Assembly (NCBI GenBank): GCA_030562195.1
Contig: JAUJPP010000005.1
Span: 33,343,106-33,407,105 of the forward strand
Length of the DNA stretch: 64,000 bases
Source: Nipponacmea schrenckii
Lineage: Eukaryota; Mollusca; Gastropoda; Lottiidae
Direction: 5' to 3'
This document shows, piece by piece, positions 11,401 through 24,400 of the stretch; position 1 is the stretch's first letter, and each line of letters begins with the position of its first letter. The position numbers were made by a program, and so were the translations under genes. Under the pieces are notes generated by a model. It was not told the DNA's origin. It did not search any database and worked only from the letters and a program-made list of their open reading frames with translations.

Positions 11401-14310
11401 TAAAAAGCATTTGGGAATATTCTGACTTAACAAGTAAATGTAAACAGAAGTTTCCTGCAGTTTCCAACTGAACACAAAATTGTCAGACACAACATAAGCC
11501 AATGGAGCTCGAAAAATACAGACATTTTCATCAAAAGTGCAGCATGAATTTTTAATAATAATGAATACAAAATATTGTATTTATTTATAAGTGAAAAGGT
11601 CAAGTTCATATATCTAATTCAAAAGCCTTGATTTGATGCATTGGGAAAGTAAATAAAACATATATCTATTGGGTAATAGTAGACTATACTCTTGTTTACA
11701 AAATAAGGTAATTATAAATTGACTATCTAAATGTCTGGTACAACATTTCTCTATAATCATCTTGACAACAGATGTTCAGATAATAGATGTCATCATGCCT
11801 AAACAGTAACTAGTTCATTCAATAATACAGCCAACTATAAATGGCAAAACTGTACAGTATTTATTTTCTACTAACACTAAAAACCTTTTGCTTAAAACAC
11901 AGATTACCCTAGAATTACCTAATATACAAGTCTCTTAATCTTCTTTTCAATGCTCATCAAAGATATTATGTAAGCCCTATTAAGCAATAGTCTTTCCTAA
12001 AATATGTCATTTAATTTTTGAAAATATAAAAGAAAGAAAATCCAGCTATTGTTCAACTATATGACTACAGTGTGAACTACACTATATGGTCTACTACACC
12101 CCTTGACTTATATTGTTAATCAGTAGCAATATTATCAGCATTATATGGGAAATTATGTATTTACACCTTCCAGCTATAAGATAATATCAAAATAATGATT
12201 CATCAGCAAAATATTATATAATATCACAGCAAGCCTTTGTTAGGTTTGTATCATCCTAATATCAAAATTTTGAACTCACTTAATTCAAGTGTCTTTTCCT
12301 TGATATTCTTTCAAATAGAAAATCCTCCTTCTGAAAGGTGTTCCACTTTCTTATAAAACATGAAACTAAGGTTTAAGATAAGATTTTATGAATATTAAAT
12401 ATGATTTTGCTCTTTAATCTAAGAGACTACTTTTTCTATATATCTAGTCTGTACCCCATGGCATTACATGTTAGTACTTTGAAAGAAAAAAAGATAGATT
12501 TGCGAGGCAAAGTGATATACGACATATAAGATTGACTGACATTATGAACTACTATTATGTTATAATCATAACTCTACTACACTATTAACAGTATTGAAAC
12601 TTAATCAATAAATGTCTCTTTTTATATAAACTAGCTCATATAAACATATATATCATCTATAAATCAATGAAATATGAAGGAACTCAAATATAAAATCTGG
12701 TTCATGCATTGGAATCAGTAAAAATAAAGTAGCAGAGATTAAGGGATATAAGCTAAATATCCCACAAATGACATTCACCAAAGAGGCCATCCTCTAGGTG
12801 CAGACACAGCTGTTGTAATGTTTAAATAAATGTCATTAGAAATATGACTGTTCACAGAAATGAAATAAATATCTGATATACTTAATATGCCATTTAAAAT
12901 TATTACAGGGTGTCATTCTATTTACAACTAGGCAAAGTTGTGGCAGTTTATCAACTTACTGGTCGGAAAATTGTCATCATAGTCTACAATTCTGCCCTAC
13001 CTTTAAATTTGTGTGTTTTCTGTGTTGAATTAAAAACACTGCACCATAGGACCCAATGCCAAGTTCAGCTATCAAGTCAAACTCATTTGTGACAGGTTCT
13101 GGTTCCATTTTGAAGAGTTTGTGATGGAAAGTGTCTTTATATCACAAAGCAGTACAATGTATCAAGTAGCTCTGTACTGACACAACAATAACTGTCACTG
13201 AGATTTATCCTACAAGTTAGTACAAGGTGTGGTCCACCGGGATTGTCCCGGCAGATCTGTTCATATACCTCCTACTGGTTCCTTGATATCACAGAATGTC
13301 CAGATATTTCGTAAAAACTGTTTTAATTGACTGCTATTCGTTTATGGTTTCTTACACTGTACTACATTGAAATACACTCTGTTATTGTTTCGGTGAATAT
13401 GAAACTGTCCTGAGTATCAAGACTAGTAACTATTATTGTGACTTATTAACTGGGTATTTAGCCTTGACTTTCCAGACGAATAAATTACTTTGACATTTGC
13501 TTCGAAATGGAAAGGCATGATGACCTAGACTATTGAATGCGCGTCCAGATGAGAAAAGTAACGGTTTCAGGTGAGTCACGTGATAGCAGATTTACGAGTC
13601 GTTTCGTAACACTCTAGATATTATTGCGATGGAAAATTTATATTTATTGAAAGTTAGTCTGTCTGGAAGTCAATTTGAAATTAAATGAAATGAATGGAGT
13701 TTTACGCCGTACTCGGAAGTCAATTTGAACAAGACAGACTAATTTCTAATATATTCAGATATTTCATTAATATTAAACTTCCTACCTGTTTGATGTCTGA
13801 TTCCTAAGATTTAGAATCTATTTAAAATAAAATATAAGACAAGATCAGTGTCGCTTCTAGGTTTTGATAAGTCGGTGGACCAATTGGGGGCCGACAGAAT
13901 TGTCAAGGTAGGGGGGGGGGGTAATTCTTAAATATTAGGAAATTTTTCTTACTTGAAATTGAGGAGGGGTAGCGCTTAAAATCGAGCGAACCTGAAATCT
14001 GCCCGTATACAGAAACGCCATTGGATTAGATGGAAATAAATACATGTACTAAATAAATGACTATCATTCTTTCGAAATTCTTGGTTATGGGTTATGCCCC
14101 CCTCTCCCCACACACCCACACATACGTACCCTGTGACAATCGATGGGAAATTAAAAGTCAACTCACCTGTCGTTTGGTAATGAAGTCATAGATTAAATAA
14201 ACTTCACCATAACTGCCCTCGCCTAATTTCCCCACATACATTAAATCACAAAAATTACTTATTTTGACTTTGTCAGAAATAGTTTGTTGGTGTGGGTTTT
14301 TTTTGGTCAT
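8405..14310 (-). CDS. NEK-like serine/threonine kinase, N-lobe exons (partial)
   Basis: Two exons join in phase 0: 14167-14310 (48 codons from ATG) and 8405-8668 (88 codons), with CAG/GTGAGT and GAG/GTAAGA donors and a TTTCAG-type acceptor region. The protein shows the glycine-rich loop GEGSYGEV (residues about 30-37), the ATP-anchoring lysine in ALKK (about 52), a helix-C glutamate region, and the hinge IVTDFCEAGDL. The hinge and the following IITW segment resemble the NEK family, NEK11 in particular, but assignment to one NEK is inference. The C-lobe with HRD and DFG is not visible in the window, so the gene is incomplete here. An alternative first exon lies at 13001-13108. By family the protein would phosphorylate serine or threonine in the cytoplasm or nucleus. 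Confidence 0.75.
8760..9140. repeat. Two diverged tandem units, about 178 bp
   Basis: The text around ATATTGAATATCATTTGACC (near 8787) recurs near 8965 as ATATTGAATATTATTTGACT. In both units it is followed by AGGTCAT-like, CACCTTCCGTA and GTTAAA motifs in the same order. This is a diverged two-copy tandem repeat in the kinase intron. Confidence 0.5.
10786..11275. mobile_element. TTAA-flanked inverted-repeat element (family 2)
   Basis: The ends are AGGGGCCCAGGCTT and its reverse complement, each directly next to TTAA (10782-10785 and 11276-11279). The element is about 490 bp and holds no ORF of transposase size. Its end begins AGGG like families 3 and 4 in this window. It lies in the intron between the kinase first exons and the shared exon. 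Confidence 0.8.
13001..13108 (-). CDS. Alternative first coding exon of the NEK-like kinase
   Basis: On the minus strand an ATG at 13108 opens 36 codons and ends at a GTAGGG donor, exactly in phase 0. It encodes a second version of kinase subdomain I: acidic start, then LGIGSYGAVFLI as the glycine-rich loop. It could splice directly to the exon at 8405-8668, which supplies the ALKK lysine. No second copy of that downstream exon is seen between 8669 and 13000, so the two first exons appear to be mutually exclusive starts. Alternatively one is a relic of a tandem duplication. No transcript evidence is available here. Confidence 0.65.
13574..13585. promoter_or_regulatory. E-box GTCACGTGAT upstream of kinase exon 1b
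   Basis: A CACGTG core inside GTCACGTGAT lies about 470 bp upstream of the ATG of the alternative first exon. It resembles sites bound by USF and TFE-type factors. A 10-bp match can arise by chance. Confidence 0.3.
13665..13729 (-). mobile_element. 35-bp truncated SINE insertion with perfect 15-bp target duplication
   Basis: GGAAGTCAATTTGAA occurs at 13665-13679 and again at 13715-13729. The 35 bases between them match the 3' tail of the SINE at 57859-58179 in reverse complement (GAATGGAGTTTTACG core). This is a severely 5'-truncated retroposed copy. Confidence 0.75.
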
Positions 14311-16176
14311 ACAGACAGTATCATAACTGGAACTTTAAGTTATTTTAACTATGAAATAAATCTTATAATTTATGTTTCATTTTTTATCAGGTATATTTAG
14401 TCATAATTTTATTTTATTGTAGGATTAGTTTGTATATAGCCAATGAAATTAACCTATTTCAAATTTAAAATATTTTTATTTCTGGCTCTACTGGATATTA
14501 GTTTTTATATTTAGGAGGCTATAAGTATGATTTAAACTATCTTGGTCAAACATTAATGTGACCCAGTTGATTCGGAAAGTCAGTATATTTACGAGATGAA
14601 AACAACATAAATGATCCTGCGGGTAGGATTAATACGGGGTATTATTATAATTATATAAAACCAGCACAAAAGGAAAATGTTTTGAAGTATCATAAACACA
14701 TGGGATGACATATCTTTATTTATATTAAAGGTGAGAACAAACGTGCTCCCTCAAGATGATTTTGTTAAAAGGTTTTCCTAATAAAGGGATGTAACTCTTT
14801 CCCACAAACTTTGCTGACGACGACCAGTGAGCTTGATATTCTATTTTAGTAAATATTAAACGTTGAATTTAATTTTTCTGTTTCTTCCCCAATATGGCCG
14901 TCGGGAGAGCAAAACAATGTTTAAATTAAAAAAAATTAAAAGCACTTAATGTGCTTCTATTTAATAAATTGTGATATCCCGATTGAGTAAAAACATTACT
15001 GACTGCAGATAATTTAAGCTGATTGTTGAAGTGGTGAGGAAAGTAAACAAACTCGGAGTTTAAGTTTAAAAAAAAACATTTATTAAAGAAATGAAACAAA
15101 ATTTACATTTTTCATTGAGGGGGTTTCGTGGAACTCCACAAGTACTTGTGGTTGAACCAACAAAAAGTTATGGAAGCATCATGCCTATCATGCCTCAGTA
15201 ATGTATATATATGTTAAAAAATAACATAATAATGATGGACCTCTATGAATTTAGTCAAAAGTAAAATTTGAACGCAATGATCTGATTTAACCCATTAGTT
15301 AACCTAGTTAAAGCAAAGACAGGTGAAACTAGGTAAAATAACAATCCGTATAAGTCTAATTTTAGACCTGACTGAGAAATAGACTGTCATAAGTAATTTA
15401 TGTACATGTATATCTCTTAGCTTTATCCGTTAAGCTAAATCTCTGCCATCTCTATCACATGAAAATAATAGTCTTTCAGCATAATTGAAAATCATGTTCA
15501 TCTGGCCCCATATATTCGACATTTTTAGATCGTCTATACATTTCGACTTGCATGCAGTTAACCGTGTCAGTATTTAAACTCATTGCCAGATTCTAAGACA
15601 ATTTTATAAAAACGCAACGCCGAACTTCATGAAATGAAAACTTCCAATGTTTGTTTGGATAGCATGAAAAGAAGTTGTCGGATTTTAATTCTAAAAGATA
15701 CCTGAAATTGTTTCAAGCATCTAGGCTAAGGCCAATATTCAGAAAAATATATCACTCATAAAATAGGTTTGTACTGGAAATTTATATAAAAAAAATAACT
15801 ATTTTTAAAAGGTTTATAATTTAACATTTAAAATATCACAGATATATGTCACGTAATTCAGTTTTAAGAAAAAGTACGAAATCCTTCGTCTCAAAATGCG
15901 GAAATTTAACAATTTCATACAAAGGAGTTTCCGTTTCACAAGTACTAAAATTATTATCGAACGCGAAATTACTTTTGAACACAGTTTAAAGGATAATTTC
16001 TCGGGCATAACTGACCCGTTTCTATAAAGCTCTTTCTTTTCTGCAAAGAACATTCACTGTAGAACATTAATATTATGCGGTACACCAGTAGTCCAGAAAG
16101 CCGTCACGGGTTTAAAATATCGCATTCCTCTTTAAAACAAAACAACTACTTAAACAAATAAACAAAAGTTATCGTG
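14311..16176. other. Intergenic stretch between kinase and CYYR1-like gene
   Basis: No exon is seen. The left side should hold the kinase promoter and the right side the 3' UTR of the CYYR1-like gene. A minus-strand AATAAA, read as TTTATT near 15081, is one possible polyadenylation signal. This is inference. Confidence 0.35.
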
Positions 16177-17943
16177 TTATTTACTATAAGGAGAAACGTT
16201 GATGAGATTAGACCTTCCAGTTTCATCGAGAGATGGAATTGAAGCAGGATATTGTGGACCAGCTGGATTGGTGTATTGGTACGGGGGTGGGGCCTGGACT
16301 CCTTGGATTGGGGGAGAATCATACGACTGATTGCTGGTAGAATATTGACCTATTTGAGAATAAGACGGTGGCAATCCTGGTGGTTGTATGGTATTGTTTG
16401 GGTGTAATGGTTGTTGAATTGGTTGTCCCGGTTGTGGTTGAGGGTAATATCCAGGACCCCTCATCTGATTGTTGTATTGATTATAGTTGTATGCTGGTTG
16501 CATCCCACCTTGTTGCACTGGAATACATGGAAGCAAAAACAATACATCAAAATTTTACCAACAATGTTCTATCAGACTATAAATATAACAAGCAAATCTT
16601 AGAGGCTTCGATATCTTTATTGGCAAACGATGTGTTATAAAACATTTCAACATAAAGAAATTACTTACTCATACTGCTGCTAACAACTGTCACATTTGGT
16701 CCAGCATTTCCTCTATTTCGAATAATTTGTCCATGACTCTTTTTTGAACAGGCGCAGCAAATAATCAAAGCAATTAATATCCCCACGCCAATCAATGCAG
16801 AAACGACTATACCAGCAATCGCTCCTGTCCTGTAATAGAGCCAAAAGTACAAATTTGGGCATTAAATCTAACTTCTAAGTAATGTTACTGGCTTTCAAGA
16901 CGCTGCAGATTTATAATTTTGGTAATTAAAGGAAAGGTGTTTTAGCGGAAAACATGAAACATGGAAAATTTATAGAAATGTTATTTATATTTTCATGTGA
17001 CTCTTAAAAAGGACTAAGGAACTTACGATATGTAAGTGTAAGTATAGGTTGTTTTGTAGGTATATAATCCATATGACGAATAACTTGACGTGCAACATTT
17101 ATAGTTAGTGGTATATGACGTACAGCATCCATACAGACAATATGAATATCGACTGTAAAAAGTGTATCCAGTATTACATCTAGCTCCCAATATTTCTGAA
17201 AAAGAAATGACACTGGCTTTATGTTTTGCCTCATATGATATGCATTTGCTTATGGTCATAACTATTTTTAACTTTTATTTCAGGTAAACCTAAAAAGCAT
17301 GTCTTCACAATTTCTTTCAGATTATCTTAACTTCCGTGAAATCGATTACAAACCGGTTTGCAAACAAAATACATTCCTATCAGATCGATTGTTTCTAAGT
17401 CTCAAGAGTGATTTGATGATTTTCTATAATGTACTTTATTCCAAGAATTCAAAGAGTCTAGAGATAGCCTAGTAAAAAACAACTGAATTTCTGAATTTAC
17501 GAGGTATACCAAATACAATTTAGAATTATGAGTATCAGCTATTACATAAAGACTCATTTTATCTCTCAAATACTTTTTTGTTTTACCTACGTATTGTAAA
17601 GGGCATTTGTCACATGATATTAGGTAAATAATATTAGTGCTGGTACAAGAAAGTTTGCCGTTCGCAGGTTCTACATCTTGTAGATCTACACACCGGTGAT
17701 CCGAAGATTGATTAGAGTTTAACGGAACGAGGTTCTTATTCCGATTTGGTATCTTGAGCCTTCTTTTAATCATCAAGTTATTTTATTATGCGATATATGG
17801 CCTGTTGGTATACTAGGCCTATATTGGTTTTTTTATTTGTCGATATAAATTTATACAATCGATACAGAAAATATTAATACCATACCTAGTATCATCGACA
17901 ACAAAATAAACACCGACTGAATACAATATATTCCTATCGCCAT
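16177..17943 (-). CDS. CYYR1-like cysteine/tyrosine-rich single-pass membrane protein
   Basis: Four exons phase perfectly: 17886-17943, 17027-17195, 16669-16829 and 16177-16517, giving 242 residues and a stop. Exon 1 is a hydrophobic signal peptide (MAIGIYCIQSVFILLSMILG). Exon 2 encodes a short ectodomain dense in Cys and Tyr (about residues 20-75). Exon 3 encodes one transmembrane segment (IAGIVVSALIGVGILIALII) followed by CCAC. Exon 4 is a Pro/Gln/Tyr-rich cytoplasmic tail with PPPY and PPSY motifs that could bind WW domains. The layout is that of CYYR1 and the related Shisa-type adaptors, which act at membranes and engage WW-domain partners such as ubiquitin ligases. Family assignment is by architecture, so the exact orthologue is uncertain. 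All four donors and acceptors are canonical. Confidence 0.85.
17402..17776 (-). pseudogene. GIY-YIG domain fragment, Penelope-like retroelement type
   Basis: The minus-strand ORF holds NIIYLISCDKCPLQYVGKT followed by a Leu/Arg-rich stretch. Two cysteines precede the YVGKT motif, as in GIY-YIG endonuclease domains at the C-terminus of Penelope-like elements. The catalytic arginine and glutamate region and the reverse transcriptase are absent. The fragment lies in intron 1 of the CYYR1-like gene and is in the same orientation. A GIY-YIG domain from another retroelement class is possible. Confidence 0.6.
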
Positions 17944-18213
17944 TTTCCTTTTTCTTCCTTAATTCTACCTGTATTACAAATATTTAGTTTAAATCAAATC
18001 GAAGTTGTAGTACAGCTGTCACATATTTTAAACAATCGAATATCAAACTATATGAATTCAGGCTTCACTCCGTAATTTGATCATATCATTAAAAGTATGA
18101 TTAATTAATATATCTATGGCAACGTGTAAACAAGTTAGGTAAACTGGAATGACAAGTTGAACAACACGATGATGAAAACGATGGGATTGACAATGATGTT
18201 ATTAGGGTAATAT

Positions 18214-18400
18214 GGTCACAGTAATACGGGCACAAGGAAATTTGGTCACAGTAATACGGGCACAAGGTATTTTGGTCACAGTAATACGGGCACGAAGCAT
18301 TTTTGTCACAGTAAAACGGGCACAAGGAATTTTGGTCACTGTAATACGGGCACGGGGTAGTTTGGTCACAGTAATACGTGCACATGATATTTTGGTTACA
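18214..18400. repeat. 30-bp minisatellite, about six units
   Basis: Units begin with GGTCACAGTAATACGGGCAC at 18214, 18244, 18274, 18304, 18334 and 18364, with a partial unit at 18394. The period is exactly 30 bp, a multiple of three, so reading frames on both strands stay open across the array. The minus frame repeats a CPYYCDQN-type decapeptide and the plus frame repeats VTVIRAQG. The array lies about 270 bp upstream of the CYYR1-like start codon. Confidence 0.9.
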
Positions 18401-18421
18401 ATACTAAGAGAAACGAGGTAA

Positions 18422-21419
18422 TTTACACCCTGTCATCGATAATCACTCTCATAGCAATTGAATGATTATCAATTGCAGTAGATCTCGATCATTTACTCCC
18501 CAGTCCCACTATAACCACCGCTTGCCGCATAGTCTCTTTCTGGATCGGATAATAAGATTCTCCCGACTACTCTCGTAAGGCGTTTGATGCTATCATTTAT
18601 GGAGCTGTTTCGATAACTTACACTAGGTCCAAACTTGTAATGAGCACTTACAAATCAATCTTAAAATTACCAATATATGTTTTAAATTTTGTGCAAATTG
18701 TACTTTCACGAATATACATGCATTTTATGATTTTGCAAAATTAATATTGTCATCGAAAGGATACAAAGGCTAGTCGATTTCTCTCCAGCTAATATCTGCC
18801 AGTTGTGAAAATAACGCCGTCTTCAGCCAATACTTAAAAAGTGGAGGAGCAAAAACCCGAAAGTGGAGATAGCCCCTGATGGGGTTTCATAATCATTTCC
18901 TTTTATGAGTCGATTATTTGGGATGTAATAAGTTGATAACTAAACTCACTTGTATATAGGACTGGCCCTTGCATATGATACCTGGTGCGAATAATGTATG
19001 GACATGCATTATAACTTAAAAATTTAAATAAATTTACTAAGGAAATTCGTTTTAGCCCCTGAATTTCTCCGATTTTTTTTTTTGCCAGCCAAGTCAGCTA
19101 GTTAAAAGTGGTCAGCTGAAAAAATCTAAATTTTTCAGCGGTTCATGCCTGGTTAAATTGAAGGTTTCGTAAGCAATTTAAGAACTTTTTAACTGATTGA
19201 TATAGGCCTATATTCGTAGTCAATTCTTTTTATTGTCTTGACCTTACACACTCAATATTGTGACCGAATTACCTTATCCCTTATTACAGTGATCAAAATA
19301 CCACGTGCTCGATATATATTAGAAATGGCTCTTTAAATTGTATTACCTTTTTCTATTGTATCCTAAATCTGCTGTACTATTTAATTCACATGTCTTGTGT
19401 CAGACAAACGTGGTCAATATAAAAGGCACAGCTTTTTATCAAATGAACACAAATATCCAATAATGTTTGCATAGAGTAACACAGCATAGAATGCAGTTTA
19501 TGGATTAATATAAGCTTAAAAAAAGAATGCAGGTAGATTTGAATCAATGAGGAAAAGATAACAATATTTTCAAGAGAAATTTACGTTATTTTAATCTGCC
19601 AGTACAAGAACAAAAACTGGATACAATAATAATAGAATGAAATTCTCTATGAATACAGTGATTAGTATTTACAGCAGATTTTTAAACCACCAATGAACAA
19701 TATTCAATAATTAAGTACTAATTTGTAATAAACTAAAAATTGGACACATGTTGGTAAACTATTCTGAAAGTCACCACTTAGAAATATTGTTTAATTAACA
19801 TACATTTTGTATTCTTGTAGATAAAGCATGACTGATAACTATTTTCAATATTTATGATGTTTTCAATTATTTCCTGCATTTCACTGCGATTTGTAAATGT
19901 TATTTTCCATTAACAAAGTAAGCACTATTCAATGTTCTACAAAAATCCTTTCAATATTTATTAAAAGGAAGTTAGTAAGCATCAAGGTTACAAAAGAGGT
20001 AGACCTAATATGCAAAATTAGCACTAATCAAGATAATTTCTCGGATTTCTTTAACTGTATATTATCATTTCATTTCATGATCGATTTTCGTGCAGCGAAT
20101 CGATTTTCATGTTAAATTCCAAAATTCCATATCATTAAAACATCGGCATTTTCCTCATATAATCAAAATTAATGAGATAATAATTTACAAAATTAAATGG
20201 TTATGAAATCTGCTTTCTAAATTCAAAATATGACATACAAATCTAAATCTAGAGAACACAGTCTTTACATCTAAAATCTGAACGATGTTATTACATATAA
20301 ATACATATTTACAGCTGACATACTGTCAAATGTACACTTTATACAGTTTACAATAATTATGAATTTAATTCACAAAATTTACAGAAATGAACATGTTATT
20401 AAATGATAGCTATGAAGGATGAAGAGAAGGATGAAAAGATGAATGTGATAGAAAGAATAAATGGATAAATGAATATAATACAAATGAAAGAAAGTGTACT
20501 GAATGACAATGTGAGAAAACAAACCCTATTATAAATTGAAAATGTATGGATTCAAGAACTGATTAATTTCAAGAGGTAAATATCAGTTTATCAAATCATT
20601 AAAATTCAAAGTTTCTGGTAGAGTATATCTATGGTGTGAAAATTGTAAAAAATATTACCAGACCATAACCAAATTTTGCAAAAACGTGTAAGCACCAATA
20701 ATTAGAATTGGCAGTACAAAATAAAAGGTGATTTCTGGTAACCAGAAAAAACATAAATGCTACATACAGATCAAATTCAGTTGACATATTGATAAGAAAA
20801 CAAATACATTAAATTTAAGTCAGCAATTCAAATACAGAAATTATGCTTTACCTTAAAACTACACTAAATATGACTAATTTCTCATGCACCTAATAAAATC
20901 ATCTACCAAATTGGTGCAAAATTTATTGAAAGTATGAGAAATCTAATCTTTAACTTTTAAAATCACTAACTAACAACACAAACTCATCTAAGTTTTAAAA
21001 ATATGGTATCTTACAATTTTTCTTTAACAAAATAATTGTCTATAATCAACAAGAACAAAAAAATTGTTAACAATTTTAAATAATCAAATTTGAAAAACAT
21101 TATTAATGGGACATGATTATGGCATTACATTTTCAGTTACCTATAACAAAATTAACAATGTTTAATATTTGCGTAGAGGTCTTCATATCTTCAAAATTCA
21201 AGATTTTTAATGTTGTAAATTTTTGTCCTAGATATATGCCTATGGTCTAATTCTTCAATTATGATGAAGGAATAAAAAGGACAGAATGAAATCTATATTA
21301 CATTATGAAGATCCTTTTCTTTAGTCAAATTCTTTCAAATATATAACTTAATTGACAGTGGCAGTAGAATACTGACCCTCATTTCTTTGTTTTTAATGAT
21401 TCTAAAATCTGATCTATCA
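18422..21419. other. Intergenic stretch with KMT2E 3' UTR side
   Basis: No coding exon is seen. The right part is AT-rich and probably contains the 3' UTR of the KMT2E-like gene, which ends at 21420 on the minus strand. No polyadenylation site is claimed. Confidence 0.4.
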
Positions 21420-24400
21420 TTAATGATATTTTGAATAAGTATTTCTACGTCCATTTGACCATTCAGAACGTGATATAGTATCTGAGGTATGGTTATATGA
21501 ATGAGAGAAAGGGACTTCCCTTCCTTTATGATGAGAAGTAGTTGATGGTGAGGAATTGCGTCGATAACGATTATTATAAAGATTATTACTAGCTGATGTT
21601 GAGTAACTTTGTGGACTGGTACCCTGCGTAACTGGAAACACTGTAGTAGCATTAACTGCTGGTTGATGAGGATTAACAGCAACTTGATGATGGTATGATA
21701 AAGTCTGTGGTGATGTCCCCTGACAAGCTGCACTAGTTCCATTTTGCGCTGGAAAATATCATAAAATGGTTATAGAATCAAAGTGAAGACACTTTATCAA
21801 TTTTCAAAAAGCAACAATAAAACTATATTCGGAATTTTGAAATAAAGTGTGCAAGCAATTTTTTGATAAAAAATGCTTCTTAGTAATCGATGCTACAACA
21901 AGAAAAAACATCATCCCATTCATGAGCAAGCGTGCTATGGCAATCATTTTCTGGTGTATTCAAACAAATATTCCCAGTGATTATCAATTTGTTGAAAATT
22001 GTGTCAGTGTTGGAGTATTCATTCTTAATCAAGTTAATTGCTTTTTCTCAGTCTTCCTGAATTTAAATATGGTACATTGTCTGATGATGTTGAGAACAAT
22101 TCAAGAGTAGAGGTCAAGGACGGGGAAAAAACTCATATTAGAGTAACTTCTCTTTATAAAGAATTGAAAGCCACACATAAAAAATAGTTTACTTACCTGG
22201 ATAATTAACTAAAACAGCAGTAGATTGGGAAGCAGGGTTAGTTCCAATAGCTTGAGTCTGGAGGGGTAATAGTTGACTGGCAGTAGCACCAACACCCAGT
22301 GGAGTTGTGGGCAATGTGGTAAATGGAAGTGACATTAATGATGGGATACGGTTAGCAGTTGATTTAGGTGGTGGGGGAGGGGGAGGTGGGGTTGCTGGTC
22401 CACGACTAGGGTGAGGTGCTGTAGGGGGTGGAGGAATACCACTTGGTATCACTGTTTTATCATCACCCTCTGAAATATACAAGATAGAAACAAACATAAC
22501 ATGCTTCCATAAAAAAGAGTAAAGTGTTTCAAAAAATGTAAATATGAAAATTCAAAACCTTTTCACTAGTCTAAAAAGTTTCTAGTTAAGAAAGAATACA
22601 AAATTGCAGTGTATGTAAATGATTCTTCTTGGGAAATCACACAATCATCATTCCATATTAATAAACAACGACAGGAAACAAAAAAAAATCAAAAAACACA
22701 TGCATCAAAATCACAATACAAAAGATAGAAAGCAAAAAGTACATTCATAAACTTATGCAATATTGTATGATTGATATACATGTATTACAATTTTTCCAAA
22801 ATTTTAACTTTAAAAGAACATTTATTGCAGAGCTTTATAGAAATACTTTTACATGTATAACATATATTCATAAACAATATAGCAGTTAAAAAAAATAAGG
22901 TTTCTTGAAAATATTCATATATAACCTTAGTATACCTTAAAATTGTTAGGTAGTTTAAGTCTGCATTTTAACTACTCTGAACAATGTTGTGTATAAACAA
23001 GGTAATTATCTAGTACTATAGTAAGTTATTGGAGGTTACATATTTTATTATGCCCTTCTCAGGATATGAGCTTACTAAATAGTTAATGGTTATATGTAGT
23101 TAATGCTAGCAAGTTTACCGTAACCAAACGGTTCATGGAACTTTTATAGAATTTCAGATCGAATGTTACCATCTGATTATAAGATACCATTGAAAAAAAG
23201 AAAAAAAGAAAAAAAAGTCAAATCTTGTACCGAGTAATATACTTCGCATTAAAATTGTTAAATAATACAATAGCATCAGCTGGTAAATAGGTGCCAAATT
23301 TCATTCAATTTATTTTGTTACACAGAGTTATTGTTGGGAATAACGTGTCATTTCAAATTAATATTGCTAGGTACAAGATAAACAAGCCAATCTATACGAG
23401 ACATGCATTACAGACAACGATATTGATTATCGGGCTGTGCATAGCATTAGCTCACTCACCCAAATATTTCAGTAGTCTGGGTGACGGACTAGTTTGACAG
23501 GGGGGTGGGGGAGGGGGTGGAGGGGTTAAAGATCCCTCCCGTGAATCGTCTAAAAATAAAAAGAGTAATCATTATCAACTGTCATAAGTCAACCTATAGC
23601 AGCGCTCGAAATAATCTCCACTCCAGAACACAACTTGTATCTCACATAGCACACATTGCAAAAAACAAGTATTTATGTTTAAAGGGATAATAGGCGTTAG
23701 AATACACTCGTCCTACGGCTTATATTTGTGTTAAATATTGACTATTAGTTGAATAAGTATGCATCCCACACTTTACCAAATTTTAAAAAGCCACAATAAA
23801 AATATATTCGGAATTTTAAAAAAAAGTGAGCCAGCGACGATTCCATTCAGTTTGAGAATAAAAGCGTCTGGTAAATCAATGCTAAAACATCATTGTGCAA
23901 TTCAACAGTAGGGGTCAAGGACGCGTGAAAACCCACACGTTAGAGTTACTTCCCTTTATATTTACATGATTTGAAAATCGCTTGATGGATGGCTCAAGCG
24001 TTTTATGATTAACTACTTTACTTTATTTTTGGGATTTATCGGATTTTAGAAGGATTTTGATGTATAGGTAAGTCCACTGATGGATATATACTGTTATTGT
24101 CCAAATTTGAGTGAACTTAAATTTTAATGTTCGTTCTAACGCCTATTATCCCTTTAACATTCCATCAAATCTATAGACATTTGATTTCATATCAATTTGA
24201 AAAGAACTAACACAAACGAATTCTACTATTAATGTGTGTATGGTACCTGAATTATTGACATCATCACTAGCTTCTACACCAAATTCCTGTCGTAATCTCT
24301 CAGTTAAACTTAAATCATGCCAACTTTTTTTCTCTTTAATATCTGAAATTTAATAGATGCTTAAATAAAACTTGTTATTAGATCAATGAATAAGAAGTTC

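Noticed and set aside
18214..18400. CRISPR-like regular repeats
   Set aside because: Units are contiguous 30-bp tandem repeats without spacers, in an animal genome.
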